Of a DNA stretch of 64,000 nucleotides, positions 48,767-57,864 are shown in pieces. The position numbers and the translations under genes were made by a program. The notes beneath the pieces were generated by a model that saw only the letters and a program-made list of their open reading frames with translations, did no database searches and was not told the origin of the DNA. This DNA is from Donghicola tyrosinivorans (GTDB lineage: Bacteria > Pseudomonadota > Alphaproteobacteria > Rhodobacterales > Rhodobacteraceae): NCBI RefSeq assembly GCF_003003355.1, contig NZ_PVTQ01000010.1:1-64000 (forward strand), read 5' to 3'. The number at the start of each line of letters is the position of its first letter. The first letter of the stretch is position 1.

Positions 48767-49798
48767 ATGCAGATCGCGCGGGCCTCTCTGACCCTTTTGG
48801 CGGCGCTGGCTGCCGGTTGGGCCTGCGCTAAGGCGGGGGTGCCCTTGGGCTGGTTGGTCGGCGCAAAGCTGGCGATGGTCCTTGCGGGGCTACTTCGCCT
48901 GCCCGCCGCGCAGCCGGTCGCCTTGATGCCGTGGGTCAAAGGGGCAGTGGGCGCGATGCTTGGTGCCTCGATCCCCGTGGGGGTTCTGGGCCATCTTGCA
49001 GGCTGGTGGCCAACCATTCTGGCCATGTTCGCCGTCATGGCCCTTGCCGGAGCCTTGAACTTTCGCATCCTGAGCACCCGCTTCGGCTTTGGCCGCATGG
49101 ACGCGGCCCTTTGCGCGATGCCCGGCGGCATCACCGAGATGATCATCCTTGGCGAACAGTCAGGCGGCGATGCCCGCCGTGTGGCCATTGTTCATGCGGT
49201 GCGGATCGCCCTATCGATCCTAGCCATCCCGTTGCTGGCCCAAGGCATTTTCGGCATCGCGATTGCCAGCGCCGACCGCCTGCCGCCTGTACATATGACC
49301 ATGCCCGACTGGGGTTGGTTCCTGCTCTGCGTCGCCGCAGGGGTCGCAGCGGATCGCTGGACGCGGCTGCCGGTGCCGCTGGTCACCGTGCCGCTGGCCC
49401 TGTCGGCGGCGCTGCATCTAGGCGCCATCAGTGCATTTCACGTCCCGCCCGAAGTCTCGCGCATGGTGCAGGTGATGATCGGCGTGAACGTGGGGGCGCG
49501 GTTTTTGGGCTTTGCCCTGCGCGATCTGGCGGCGGTGGCGCTGGCGGCCCTGTCGGTGGTGGCGGTGCAGCTGTCGCTGGCCTTGGGGGCGGCTTTGGCG
49601 CTGGCCCGCATTGGGGCAGGGGACGCGCTGGCGCTGCTGCTGGCCTATGCCCCCGGCGGTCTGGCCGAGATGTCCCTGATCGCCATCGCCATGGGGCGAG
49701 AGACCGCCTTTGTCGCCCTTCACCACATTATCCGAGTGCTTTGCGCCCTATTCGCCGCGCCGCCTCTTTTGACCATCCTTGGAAAGACAGAACCATGA
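48767..49798 (+). CDS. AbrB-type membrane protein (ammonia-monooxygenase-regulator-like family)
   Basis: 343 aa with about 10 membrane segments in two repeats, each containing the family pattern. Repeat 1: VGAKLAMVLAGLLRLPAA and MDAALCAMPGGITEMIILGE. Repeat 2: LALLLAYAPGGLAEMSLIAI. The MPGGxxEM/APGGLAEM signatures define the AbrB duplication family, often found beside TTT transporters. It is probably a transporter or permease accessory of unknown substrate. Overlaps the aconitase gene by ATGA. Confidence 0.85.
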   Translation: MQIARASLTLLAALAAGWACAKAGVPLGWLVGAKLAMVLAGLLRLPAAQPVALMPWVKGAVGAMLGASIPVGVLGHLAGWWPTILAMFAVMALAGALNFRILSTRFGFGRMDAALCAMPGGITEMIILGEQSGGDARRVAIVHAVRIALSILAIPLLAQGIFGIAIASADRLPPVHMTMPDWGWFLLCVAAGVAADRWTRLPVPLVTVPLALSAALHLGAISAFHVPPEVSRMVQVMIGVNVGARFLGFALRDLAAVALAALSVVAVQLSLALGAALALARIGAGDALALLLAYAPGGLAEMSLIAIAMGRETAFVALHHIIRVLCALFAAPPLLTILGKTEP

Positions 49799-52359
49799 TC
49801 CAGACAACCATGACCCTGAACGCATCTGATTGGCGATACGTGGACCTGCCCGCGGTCTTGGGCGGACATCTGGCGCGATTGCCCCATGTCTTGCGTCTTC
49901 TGGCAGAAAACCACCTGCGCGAAACCGGTGATCCCGCGCCTTTGTTGGCGGCATTAGAAGCGCGTGCAAATAACCAGCGTGACGGGTTCGAATTCACCTT
50001 TCGCCCCAATCGTCTGTTGATGCATGACACCACCTGCACCCCCGCGCTGGCCGATATTGCCGGTCTGCGCGATGCACTGGCCGAGGCGGGCGGTGATCCC
50101 GAACGCCTGACCCCCGGCCTGCCGGTCGAGGTCTCGGTCGATCATTCGCTGGCGGTGGAAATCTATGCTGAAATGGGCGCGGCGCAGCGCAATATCGCGA
50201 TCGAGATCCAACGCAACCACGAACGCTATGCCTTTATGAAATGGGCGGGGCTGAACCTGAAGGGCGTGCATGTGAACCCGCCCGGCACGGGTATCATGCA
50301 CACGATCAACCTTGAGCAACTGGCCACCGTGCTGGAGATGCGGGACGGGCAGATGCACCCCGATATGTTGCTTGGCACCGACAGTCACACGCCGATGATC
50401 AACGGGATCGGCGTCATGGGCTGGGGCATCGGCGGGCTTGAGGCGGAAAGCGTGATGTTCGGCCAGCCTGCCTCATTGGCGATGCCGGATGTGGTCGGCG
50501 TGCGGCTGGACGGAGCCTTGCCCGCAGGGGTTCTGGTCACTGACCTTGCGCTGGAGATCACTCACCGCCTGCGCGAATTGGGCGTGACGGGGGCGTTCGT
50601 GGAATTCTTCGGGCCGGGGGTGTCGGGTCTTTCAGCGTCTGAACGCTCGGTCATCGCGAATATGGCCCCCGAATACGGGGCGACAACGGGGTTCTTTGCG
50701 GTGGATGGCGCGGTGGTGGACTACCTGCGCATGACCGCGCGGCCCAAGGCGCTGGTGGATGCGATTGAACCCGCGTTCCGCGCGATGGGCCTGTGGTTCG
50801 ACCCCGCCGCGCATCCCCTCTTTGACCGCGAAATCGCGCTGGACCTGTCTGCCCTGTCGCCCACCATTTCCGGCCCGCGCCGCCCGCAGGATCGCTGCGC
50901 CCCGTCCGAGGCCGCCCCACGGATCGAGGCCGCCATTGGCCGCGCCCTGACCCATTGCGACGGCGTGCCGGACGGAGCCGTTGGCGTCGCCGCGATCACC
51001 AGCTGCACCAATACCTCGGACCCTGCTTTGTTGATTGCTGCGGGACTGCTGGCCCGCAATGCGCGGGGGCTGGGGCTGCGCGTGCCTGATTGGGTCAAGA
51101 CGTCGCTGGCACCTGGTTCGCCCTCGGCCCGCGATTATCTGGCCCGCGCCGGTCTGCTGCAAGACCTTGAGGCGCTTGGCTTTGGCATCGTCGGTTATGG
51201 CTGCACCACCTGTATTGGCAACCCCGGCCCGCTGCCACAGGTGATCGAAGCGGCGCTAAGCGATGGCAAGGCGGTCTGCGCTGTGCTGTCGGGCAACCGC
51301 AACTTTCCGGGCCGTGTGCATCCGAAGCTGGACTTGGCCTATCTGGCCTCGCCTGCGCTGGTCATTGCCTATGCGCTGTGCGGCGTGATCCGTGGTGACA
51401 TCACCCGCGACCCCGTGGGGCAGGGCGCGAAGGGGCCGGTCTATCTGGCCGATATCTGGCCCGACAGTGATGAGGTCGCCGCTGCCATGAACCGCGCCCT
51501 GAACCCTGCCGATGTGCCCGCCGCCTTTGCTCAGGCCGCAGCGAACGTTGATTGGGCGGCGATTGACGCGCCTGAAAGCCCGCGTTTTCCTTGGGCGCCG
51601 ACCTCGCGCAATCTGCGCCGTCCCAAGTTCGCCTCTTTCGATGAGACCTGCCGCCTTGGCACCTACAGCGCCGCGCCGCTGACGGTGCTGGGGGATGATA
51701 TGACCACAGACCACATCTCTCCGGCGGGGTGGATTTCGCCCGAGAGCGCAGCAGGCCAATGGCTGATCGAGCGGGGCGGTGATCCCGATGATCTGAATGT
51801 CTACGCCTCGTATCGCGGCAATTGGGAGGTCATGCTGCGCGGTCTCTTCACCAACCGTCTGGCGCGGAACTATCTGGCCGATGATCTGCCGCCTTCGTGG
51901 ACCACCTTGGCCGATGGTCGCAGGCTGCCGCTGTTCCAAGCCGCCGAGGAACTGCGCGAGGTGGGGCAATCCGCTGTCATTCTTGCGGGCGAGCGTTACG
52001 GCATGGGCTCTAGCCGCGATTGGGCGGCGAAGGGGGCAGCGCTGCTAGGCACCCGCGCCGTTCTGGCCCGCAGCTTTGAGCGTATCCACCGGCAGAACCT
52101 GATCGGCATGGGCGTTTTGCCGGTGATCCTGCCTGATTGGACGCCTGCGCAGGCGGGGCTGACGCCCGCCTGCCGGTTGCACATTGATCTGCCTGCCAAT
52201 GCCCTTAGCCCCAATTGCGTGGTCCCGATCACGTTGCAGCGGGCAAATGGCCAGCGCGAAACCATCACCGCCCGCGCCGCCGTGGAAACCGCCCGCGAAG
52301 TTGCCCTGCTACGCAACGGCGGCGTCCTGCGGACAATCCTTGATCAGGCGATGTCGTAA
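49795..52359 (+). CDS. acnA: Aconitate hydratase (AcnA family)
   Basis: 854 aa, slightly shorter than typical AcnA (about 890). The start at 49795 is set by the ATGA overlap with the AbrB-type gene. The [4Fe-4S] cysteines are in ITSCTNTSDP and GYGCTTCIGNPGPL. Other hallmarks are LLGTDSHTPMINGIGVMGWG, VLSGNRNFPGRVHPKLDLAY, LTVLGDDMTTDHISPAGWIS and GERYGMGSSRDWAAKG. As the operon's last gene it may isomerise a citrate-like substrate brought in by TctCBA, or act on a homolog; a housekeeping role is less likely in this setting (inference). Confidence 0.9.
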   Translation: MIQTTMTLNASDWRYVDLPAVLGGHLARLPHVLRLLAENHLRETGDPAPLLAALEARANNQRDGFEFTFRPNRLLMHDTTCTPALADIAGLRDALAEAGGDPERLTPGLPVEVSVDHSLAVEIYAEMGAAQRNIAIEIQRNHERYAFMKWAGLNLKGVHVNPPGTGIMHTINLEQLATVLEMRDGQMHPDMLLGTDSHTPMINGIGVMGWGIGGLEAESVMFGQPASLAMPDVVGVRLDGALPAGVLVTDLALEITHRLRELGVTGAFVEFFGPGVSGLSASERSVIANMAPEYGATTGFFAVDGAVVDYLRMTARPKALVDAIEPAFRAMGLWFDPAAHPLFDREIALDLSALSPTISGPRRPQDRCAPSEAAPRIEAAIGRALTHCDGVPDGAVGVAAITSCTNTSDPALLIAAGLLARNARGLGLRVPDWVKTSLAPGSPSARDYLARAGLLQDLEALGFGIVGYGCTTCIGNPGPLPQVIEAALSDGKAVCAVLSGNRNFPGRVHPKLDLAYLASPALVIAYALCGVIRGDITRDPVGQGAKGPVYLADIWPDSDEVAAAMNRALNPADVPAAFAQAAANVDWAAIDAPESPRFPWAPTSRNLRRPKFASFDETCRLGTYSAAPLTVLGDDMTTDHISPAGWISPESAAGQWLIERGGDPDDLNVYASYRGNWEVMLRGLFTNRLARNYLADDLPPSWTTLADGRRLPLFQAAEELREVGQSAVILAGERYGMGSSRDWAAKGAALLGTRAVLARSFERIHRQNLIGMGVLPVILPDWTPAQAGLTPACRLHIDLPANALSPNCVVPITLQRANGQRETITARAAVETAREVALLRNGGVLRTILDQAMS

Positions 52360-52384
52360 ACCAATTCTGGCCCTGCTTTGCGTA

Positions 52385-52398
52385 AATGAGTAATCATT
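52385..52398. promoter_or_regulatory. GntR operator 1, AATGA-N4-TCATT
   Basis: AATGA (52385-52389) and TCATT (52394-52398) lie 20 bases before the GntR/UTRA start. The same arms and spacing recur at 53144-53161 after the gene, so this is probably an autoregulatory site. Confidence 0.6.
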
Positions 52399-52418
52399 AC
52401 GGCAAAGCAGGAGGTCAT

Positions 52419-53150
52419 ATGCAGGGACGCCAAGATATTTTCGACCATTTCGCCACGCAAATCCGCAGTGGCAAGGTCGCGGTGGGCAGCAAGATGCCCA
52501 CAGAGAAACAGATCGCCGAGGAATTCGGGGTCAGCCGCTCCACCGTGCAGGCCGCGATGACGCGCCTTGCCGAAGAAGGTCTGGTGCGGCGCTATGCGGG
52601 GCGGGGCACGTTCGCCTGCCGCGAAGACAGCGACATGCGCATGAAGGTGGATCTGGACATCCACAACATCCAGTCGTTCGAAACCGAAGCCGCCTTGCGC
52701 GGCGATACGGTCAGCTACCGGCTGCTCAGCTTTGCCCTGCGGCCAGTGTCCGCCCGCGCGGCATTACGTTTGGGCCTTGAAAAACAGGCGCAAGTCTATG
52801 CCTTAAGCCGAACGCGCCACATTGATGAAGCCTGTATCGGGATCGAATTGCGCTATTTCTCGCCCCTTTTAGCGATGGATTTGCCCATGTCTTCGCTGCT
52901 GAACAAAGGGCTGCATTCGATCCTTCAGGACGATCTCGGGGTGCAGATCGGACGCATTGATGCCGCCCTTCGGGCCACTGTCGCCTCAGCGGAAGAGGCG
53001 CAGGCCTTGGGTGTTATGAATGGCGCGCCATTGCTGGTCCGGTCCCATACGATCTACGATATCGAAGACCGCCCCTTGGTTCATGGTGAGAGCAGCTACG
53101 TGGAAGAGTTCTCATTCCGTTACTCGGCGACGGTGCGCACCGATAAATGA
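52419..53150 (+). CDS. GntR-family regulator with UTRA domain
   Basis: 243 aa from the ATG at 52419 (AGGAGG upstream); an ATG at 52386 lies inside the operator and has no ribosome site. Winged helix at 5-75 (MPTEKQIAEEFGVSRSTVQA, GLVRRYAGRGTFACRED). The UTRA ligand domain follows (VYALSRTRHIDEACIGIELR, LLVRSHTIYDIEDRPLVHGE). Two matching inverted repeats bracket the gene, so it probably represses itself and the SMP-30/TRAP operon until a sugar-acid ligand binds. Confidence 0.85.
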   Translation: MQGRQDIFDHFATQIRSGKVAVGSKMPTEKQIAEEFGVSRSTVQAAMTRLAEEGLVRRYAGRGTFACREDSDMRMKVDLDIHNIQSFETEAALRGDTVSYRLLSFALRPVSARAALRLGLEKQAQVYALSRTRHIDEACIGIELRYFSPLLAMDLPMSSLLNKGLHSILQDDLGVQIGRIDAALRATVASAEEAQALGVMNGAPLLVRSHTIYDIEDRPLVHGESSYVEEFSFRYSATVRTDK

Positions 53151-53161
53151 ATACTCATTTA
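53144..53161. promoter_or_regulatory. GntR operator 2, TAAATGA-ATAC-TCATTTA
   Basis: Perfect 7-bp arms with a 4-base centre. The left arm includes the regulator's TGA stop (53148-53150). It lies 79 bases before the SMP-30 start at 53240. The core AATGA-N4-TCATT is identical to operator 1. Confidence 0.65.
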
Positions 53162-53239
53162 CGGGATTAGACCAAGAAAGCATTGACCGCTTCTTTGATT
53201 CGGCTTTATCCATTTAAAAAGCCAATTGGAGGAGGCCAG

Positions 53240-54160
53240 ATGTTTTTTGCACCACCAGCCGAGCTGGAGGCAGAGGTGTTTGCCCAAGTGCCGCAAGACA
53301 TGGCACCGGATCATGGATCCGCATGGGGCAGCGTGCAGCACCCGGGTAAACAGTTCCGTGCCTTCCTTGAGGGGCCTTCGTTTGACCGCGACGGGAACCT
53401 CTATTGCGTCGATATCTGTCATGGCCGGATTTTGCGCTGCGATCCGAATGGTGAATTTACCGTTGCTGCCCAATATGATGGCGAGCCGAATGGCCTGAAA
53501 ATCCATAAGGATGGCCGCATTTTCATTGCCGATCACGCCCACGGGCTGATGGTCATGGATCCGGTCAATGGCAAGGTGGAACCCTATCTGACCCGTCCGG
53601 GGCTAGAGCGCTTCTATGGCCTGAATGACCTGCATTTCGCGGCGAACGGTGATCTCTATTTCACCGACCAAGGGCAAAGCGGCCTGCACGCCCCCTATGG
53701 TCGTTTGTTCCGCCTGTCAGCGCAGGGCGCGTTGGATTGTCTGATCGACAACATCCCCAGCCCGAACGGACTGGTCTTGAATGAAGAAGAAAACCAACTT
53801 TACCTTGCCGTCACCCGTATGAATGCCGTGTGGCGTGTGCGGTTTCTTCCAGAGGGTCGGACTGTCGCGAAAACGGGCACGTTTATCCAGCTGTCGGGCG
53901 GATTGGCGGGTCCGGACGGTCTGGCCCTTGGCGAGAATGGCGAATTGGTGATCGGCCACATGGGTCTTGGCACCGTCTGGGTCATGTCCCGCTTGGGCGA
54001 GCCGATGTACCGCATTCGCAGCCCGCGCGGCATCCTGACGGCCAACATGGCGTTTGGCGGGCCGGACAACCGTGACCTGTTTATTACCGAGGCGGAAACC
54101 TCCTCGATTCTGCGTGTTCGCCTGCCCTTCGCGGGCAAACTCATGTTCAGCCACAGCTGA
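53240..54160 (+). CDS. SMP-30/gluconolactonase family protein
   Basis: 306 aa from the ATG at 53240 after GGAGGAGG. Six-bladed propeller repeats are visible as EGPSFDRDGNLYCVDICHGR, GLKIHKDGRIFIADHAHGL, GLNDLHFAANGDLYFTDQGQ, PSPNGLVLNEEENQLYLAVT and GPDGLALGENGELVIGHMGL. The Glu in EGPSFD and Asn/Asp in SPNGL and GPDGL are the usual metal ligands. It hydrolyses sugar lactones; with the TRAP genes it suggests sugar-acid or lactone use. Confidence 0.88.
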   Translation: MFFAPPAELEAEVFAQVPQDMAPDHGSAWGSVQHPGKQFRAFLEGPSFDRDGNLYCVDICHGRILRCDPNGEFTVAAQYDGEPNGLKIHKDGRIFIADHAHGLMVMDPVNGKVEPYLTRPGLERFYGLNDLHFAANGDLYFTDQGQSGLHAPYGRLFRLSAQGALDCLIDNIPSPNGLVLNEEENQLYLAVTRMNAVWRVRFLPEGRTVAKTGTFIQLSGGLAGPDGLALGENGELVIGHMGLGTVWVMSRLGEPMYRIRSPRGILTANMAFGGPDNRDLFITEAETSSILRVRLPFAGKLMFSHS

Positions 54161-54168
54161 GGCCCCCA

Positions 54169-54699
54169 ATGATCCAGAAAATTGATCGGGCGCTTTGCGC
54201 CTTTGAGACCTTGATGGTCGTCACCCTGACGCTGGCCGGATTGGCGATGGCCTTTGTACAGGTGGTCTTGCGCTATCTGTTCAACACCGGAGTGCACTGG
54301 CTTGAGGCCGGATTGGTCACCGCGCTGGTCTGGGCCATGCTGTTCGGCGCGGTCCGCGCTGTGCGCGAAGGCAGCCATCCGCGGGTCGAGCTGTTGCCCG
54401 CGATGATGCCGCCCAAGATCGCCGCCGCCATGAACTGTGCCGCGCTGATCGCGACCTTTGCGCTGGTGGTTTTCTACCTGTCAGACGCGGTGTTCTACGG
54501 AAAATTCCTGAACATGATCAATGCTTTGCACCCAGAGCTAGAGATCAAGCAGGTCTATCCGTTTCTGGTCATCCCGATCATCACCGCCCTGATGGCCCTG
54601 CGCTATGGGTTGCTGGCCATCGTCCTGTGGCGCACGCCGGCCACCCACACCCCTGAATTCGACTACCGCGAACGTATGACCAAAGGAGCGGACACATGA
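54169..54699 (+). CDS. dctQ: TRAP transporter small permease (DctQ)
   Basis: 176 aa with four membrane segments. VVTLTLAGLAMAFVQVVLRY and WLEAGLVTALVWAMLFGAVR with the following REGSHPRVELL loop are DctQ hallmarks. Overlaps the large permease gene by ATGA. Confidence 0.88.
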   Translation: MIQKIDRALCAFETLMVVTLTLAGLAMAFVQVVLRYLFNTGVHWLEAGLVTALVWAMLFGAVRAVREGSHPRVELLPAMMPPKIAAAMNCAALIATFALVVFYLSDAVFYGKFLNMINALHPELEIKQVYPFLVIPIITALMALRYGLLAIVLWRTPATHTPEFDYRERMTKGADT

Positions 54700-56015
54700 T
54701 CGCGCTGACCCTTGTTGCGGCCTTTTTCGGCCTGATCCTGATCGGTGCGCCCATTGCTGTGGCGCTTGGGGGATCGGCTGTGGTGACCTCGATGCTGTTC
54801 TCGCCTATTGCGGACGGGATTATCGGGCAAAAGCTGTTTTCGAACCTGAACCACTTTACCCTGATGGCGATCCCGTCCTTCTTTCTGGCCGCTGGCCTGA
54901 TGGAGCAAGGCGGTCTGGTGCAGCGACTGGTGGGCCTTGCCCGCGCGATGGTCGGTCACCTCAAGGCCGGTCTGGGGATGACCACGGTGCTGACCTGCAT
55001 ATTCTTCGCGGCGATCTCGGGGTCCAGCCCCGCGACGGTCGCGGCGGTTGGGAACATCCTGTATCCGTCTCTGCTAAAAGAGGGCTATTCCCAGAAATAC
55101 GCGGTCGGGGCGCTGGCCACATCGGGGGCCATCGGCATCCTGATCCCGCCTTCGATCCCGCTGATCTTGTACGGGTTTGTGACCGAAACCTCGATCCCCG
55201 CGCTGTTCATGGCAGGCATCTTTCCGGGCCTGCTTTACGGGGTGCTGCTTCTGGCAACAGCGCGGATTTTGGCGGGTAAGGAAGGCATCCAGACCCGGCC
55301 CCGCGCCAGCCTGAAAGACCTGAACCGCGCTTTCCGCAGCGCACTGCCCGCCCTGTCGCTGCCGGTGTTCATTGTGGTCGGCATCTACGGCTTTCCCGAA
55401 TTCACCCTGTTCGGCTGGAAAAACGATGGCGGAGCGATCTTTACCCCGACTGAGGCGGCAGCCGTGTCTGCGGTGCTGGCGATGGTGATCGGGTTCTTTG
55501 TTTACCGCGAACTGACCCTGCGCGATGTGCTGCGCATCACCGCTGAAACCGGTCCCCGCGTGGGCATGATCTTCTGGATCACCGCCAATGCGCTGCTGTT
55601 CGGCTTCTTTCTGACCAAGGTCGGCATCCCCGCCGCGATGGCGCAGTTGGTGGTGGATTGGAACCTGTCGCCTATCGTGTTCCTGCTGTGCGTGAACATC
55701 CTGCTGGTGATCGTCGGGTTCTTTTTGGAAGGCGTGCCGACCATCCTGATCTTTGCCCCGCTGCTGGTGCCTGCCGCCGAAAGCCTTGGCATCGATGCTG
55801 TTCATTTCGCGATCATCATGGTGGTGAATATCGAACTTGGCCTGATCACGCCGCCCGTGGGGATCAACCTGTTCGTGGCCAGCTCGATTTCGGGGATGCC
55901 GGTGTTGCAGGTGTTCCGCGCCACGCTGCCGTGGACCATCGCCACGGTGATCACCCTGCTGATCGTCACCTATTTCCCACCCCTTTCCATGACTTTGCCC
56001 GACCTCATGCGCTGA
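54696..56015 (+). CDS. dctM: TRAP transporter large permease (DctM)
   Basis: 439 aa with about 12 membrane segments. Hallmarks: LIGAPIAVALGGSAVVTSML, LMAIPSFFLAAGLMEQGGL, FFAAISGSSPATVAAVGNIL, GAIGILIPPSIPLILYGFVT and LGLITPPVGINLFVASSISG. Normal length. It forms the membrane channel with DctQ, driven by the sodium gradient in known systems. Confidence 0.92.
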   Translation: MIALTLVAAFFGLILIGAPIAVALGGSAVVTSMLFSPIADGIIGQKLFSNLNHFTLMAIPSFFLAAGLMEQGGLVQRLVGLARAMVGHLKAGLGMTTVLTCIFFAAISGSSPATVAAVGNILYPSLLKEGYSQKYAVGALATSGAIGILIPPSIPLILYGFVTETSIPALFMAGIFPGLLYGVLLLATARILAGKEGIQTRPRASLKDLNRAFRSALPALSLPVFIVVGIYGFPEFTLFGWKNDGGAIFTPTEAAAVSAVLAMVIGFFVYRELTLRDVLRITAETGPRVGMIFWITANALLFGFFLTKVGIPAAMAQLVVDWNLSPIVFLLCVNILLVIVGFFLEGVPTILIFAPLLVPAAESLGIDAVHFAIIMVVNIELGLITPPVGINLFVASSISGMPVLQVFRATLPWTIATVITLLIVTYFPPLSMTLPDLMR

Positions 56016-56068
56016 GGCGGGCCCAAGACCCCAAACTGAATAACTCAACTCAAGAGGGAGGAGACCTC

Positions 56069-57058
56069 ATGAAAACTTTGAAAACGGCCGCGTTGCTGGC
56101 GGCCCTGACCCTAAGCACCGCTGCGCAGGCGCAGGTCCAGATCATCCTGTCGAACGACAATAACGAAAAGGGCCTGAAAGGTCAGACCTTTGAAGTGCTG
56201 GTCGATGAACTTGAAACCCGTCTAGGCGATCAGGTCGCGGTTGAGATGCACCACTCGGGCACGCTTTTCGACCAGCAAAGCCAGATTCAGGGCCTGCAAT
56301 TGGGCGCGGCCCATTTGATCTCGCCCACGGCGGGGGTCTATAGCTCGGTCGCGCCGAAGGTCGGGGCGCTGCAATTGCCCTTCCTGCTGAACACGCCCGA
56401 AAAGATCCAAGAGGCGATGGCCGATCCGGTGGTGCGCGACGCGATCCTGCCCGATCTGCAAAAACAGAACATCGAGGTGGTCGCCGTCTGGATGAACGGC
56501 CCTCGTGATCTGGGCTATAACGCGGACAAAGCCATCCAGCGCCCCGAGGATGCCGCAGGTCTGAAGGTCCGCGTTCAATCGGCGCCGATCTTTGTGAAAA
56601 CATGGGAGGCCGCAGGTGCAAACCCCGTGGGTATCAACTGGTCCGAAAGCCCCACCGCCCTGCAACAAGGGGTGATTGACGCTGCCGAAGTGACGCCGAA
56701 CGCGTGGCGTGGTTCCTCGACCTATCAGTTCGTGGACCACATCTCGAAGACCGAGCATCAGTATTCGTTCTACATCGTCGGTGCGAATAAGGCGTGGTGG
56801 GATGGTCTGTCAGATGAGGTCCGCGCCGGTGTGCAAGCATCGCTGGATGCGGCCACCGCATGGAACATGATTGAGAACGCCCGCATCAACGCCGAGGCGC
56901 TGGAGTTCATGGCAGCCGAGGGCGTGCAAATCCATGACCTTTCCACCGAGGACCGCGCCGCTTGGGCCGCAGCCATGCAGCCCGTCTGGCAGGAACTTGG
57001 CACCGATCTGGTCGGTGGGGCCGTGATGGAGCGTCTTCAGGCGATCGCCGCCGACTAA
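56069..57058 (+). CDS. dctP: TRAP transporter solute-binding protein (DctP)
   Basis: 329 aa with a signal peptide (MKTLKTAALLAALTLSTAAQ, cleavage near AQAQ). DctP features: FEVLVDELETRLGDQVAVEM, GLQLGAAHLISPTAGVYSSV, the ligand-binding Arg region GLKVRVQSAPIFVKTWEAAG, and PTALQQGVIDAAEVTPNAW. GGGAGGAG precedes the start. It is the last gene of the TRAP operon, which is less usual than a first-position binding protein. Confidence 0.9.
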   Translation: MKTLKTAALLAALTLSTAAQAQVQIILSNDNNEKGLKGQTFEVLVDELETRLGDQVAVEMHHSGTLFDQQSQIQGLQLGAAHLISPTAGVYSSVAPKVGALQLPFLLNTPEKIQEAMADPVVRDAILPDLQKQNIEVVAVWMNGPRDLGYNADKAIQRPEDAAGLKVRVQSAPIFVKTWEAAGANPVGINWSESPTALQQGVIDAAEVTPNAWRGSSTYQFVDHISKTEHQYSFYIVGANKAWWDGLSDEVRAGVQASLDAATAWNMIENARINAEALEFMAAEGVQIHDLSTEDRAAWAAAMQPVWQELGTDLVGGAVMERLQAIAAD

Positions 57059-57072
57059 GCCTTTGCTGTGCC

Positions 57073-57750
57073 CTATGGCATCTGGCCGCTCAGTTCCTGA
57101 GCGGCCATTTCCAGTTCCGGAATGGCCGCTTGCCGCGTGGCGCTGTCAAAGCGGGCATTCGGGCCAGAGACCGTCAGCGCGCCGGAAAACAGCCCGTTGG
57201 CGGAAAAGACGGGCGTTGAGATTGATGCGATATTCGGGTTCCGCGTGGCATCAAGGGTGACGGTGCCGCGGCTGTTGAACAGTTCGGTCGGGACGGTGTC
57301 ATCGCCGCCAAAGTGCCGCAGAACCAGCCCGCTGGCACCGGTGCCAAGGCGCAGACGCATGCCTTCCTCGACCCCGTATTTTTGTAGATCGGCGTTGTTT
57401 TCGCGGTAAAGACAGACACGATCATCGCCTGCCCGCACAAAGAAGGACGCGGTCTCGCCCGTGGCGGCGACCAGTTGGCGCAAGACGGGGCGGACGATCT
57501 CATCCGTTGCAAAGCCTTGTCGGAAGATCAGCCCAAGGTGCCACACACTGGCTCCGATGGCAAAGCGGCCCTGCGCATCTCTGTCTAGAAAGCCAAAAAT
57601 CTGAAGCGAGCCCGCAAGCCGCAAGATCGTGCTTTTGTGCAATCCGGTCTCGGCCGCCAGTTCCGCCAGCGACATGCGGGGACGGCGCGTGCCGAAGGCG
57701 GACAGGATCGAGAGGGCGCGTTCGACGGATTCGGTACGGTTCGCGGGCAT
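57073..57750 (-). CDS. IclR-family regulator
   Basis: 225 aa. Winged helix at 5-70 (ERALSILSAFGTRRPRMSLA, AAETGLHKSTILRLAGSL). The IclR effector domain follows (GASVWHLGLIFRQGFATDE, GTGASGLVLRHFGG, ISTPVFSANGLFSGALTVSG). Slightly short for the family. Divergent from the amidohydrolase operon at 57865 with a long inverted repeat between, so it probably controls that operon. Its 3' end contains the terminator hairpin of the convergent TRAP operon. Confidence 0.85.
   Translation of the reverse strand: MPANRTESVERALSILSAFGTRRPRMSLAELAAETGLHKSTILRLAGSLQIFGFLDRDAQGRFAIGASVWHLGLIFRQGFATDEIVRPVLRQLVAATGETASFFVRAGDDRVCLYRENNADLQKYGVEEGMRLRLGTGASGLVLRHFGGDDTVPTELFNSRGTVTLDATRNPNIASISTPVFSANGLFSGALTVSGPNARFDSATRQAAIPELEMAAQELSGQMP
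57083..57110 (+). terminator. Terminator of the TRAP operon, inside the end of the IclR gene
   Basis: TGGCCGCTCAG (57083-57093) pairs perfectly with CTGAGCGGCCA (57097-57107) around a 3-base loop, followed by TTT. It begins 25 bases after the dctP stop and lies within the last codons of the convergent iclR gene. Confidence 0.75.
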
Positions 57751-57781
57751 GGGATGGGCCTTTCATCAATGGGTTGCGTTC

Positions 57782-57819
57782 TGTCAGGCGAAACGCACCG
57801 GTTTTCGCATTGCCTGACA
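57782..57819. promoter_or_regulatory. Long inverted repeat, candidate IclR operator
   Basis: TGTCAGGC (57782-57789) and GCCTGACA (57812-57819) are perfect 8-bp arms 22 bases apart. The inner sequence also has near-inverted GAAAC/GTTTTC. It lies between the divergent starts 57750 and 57865. Confidence 0.55.
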
Positions 57820-57864
57820 AATTGGCTTTTGTAAATGATAAGCACAATTATGGAGGAGTTGCTT

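Noticed and set aside
48931-49794. Extension of the aconitase frame to 1142 aa
   Set aside because: The extra part is antisense-like low-complexity translation of the AbrB gene in another frame. The ATGA overlap at 49795 and AcnA homology set the start.
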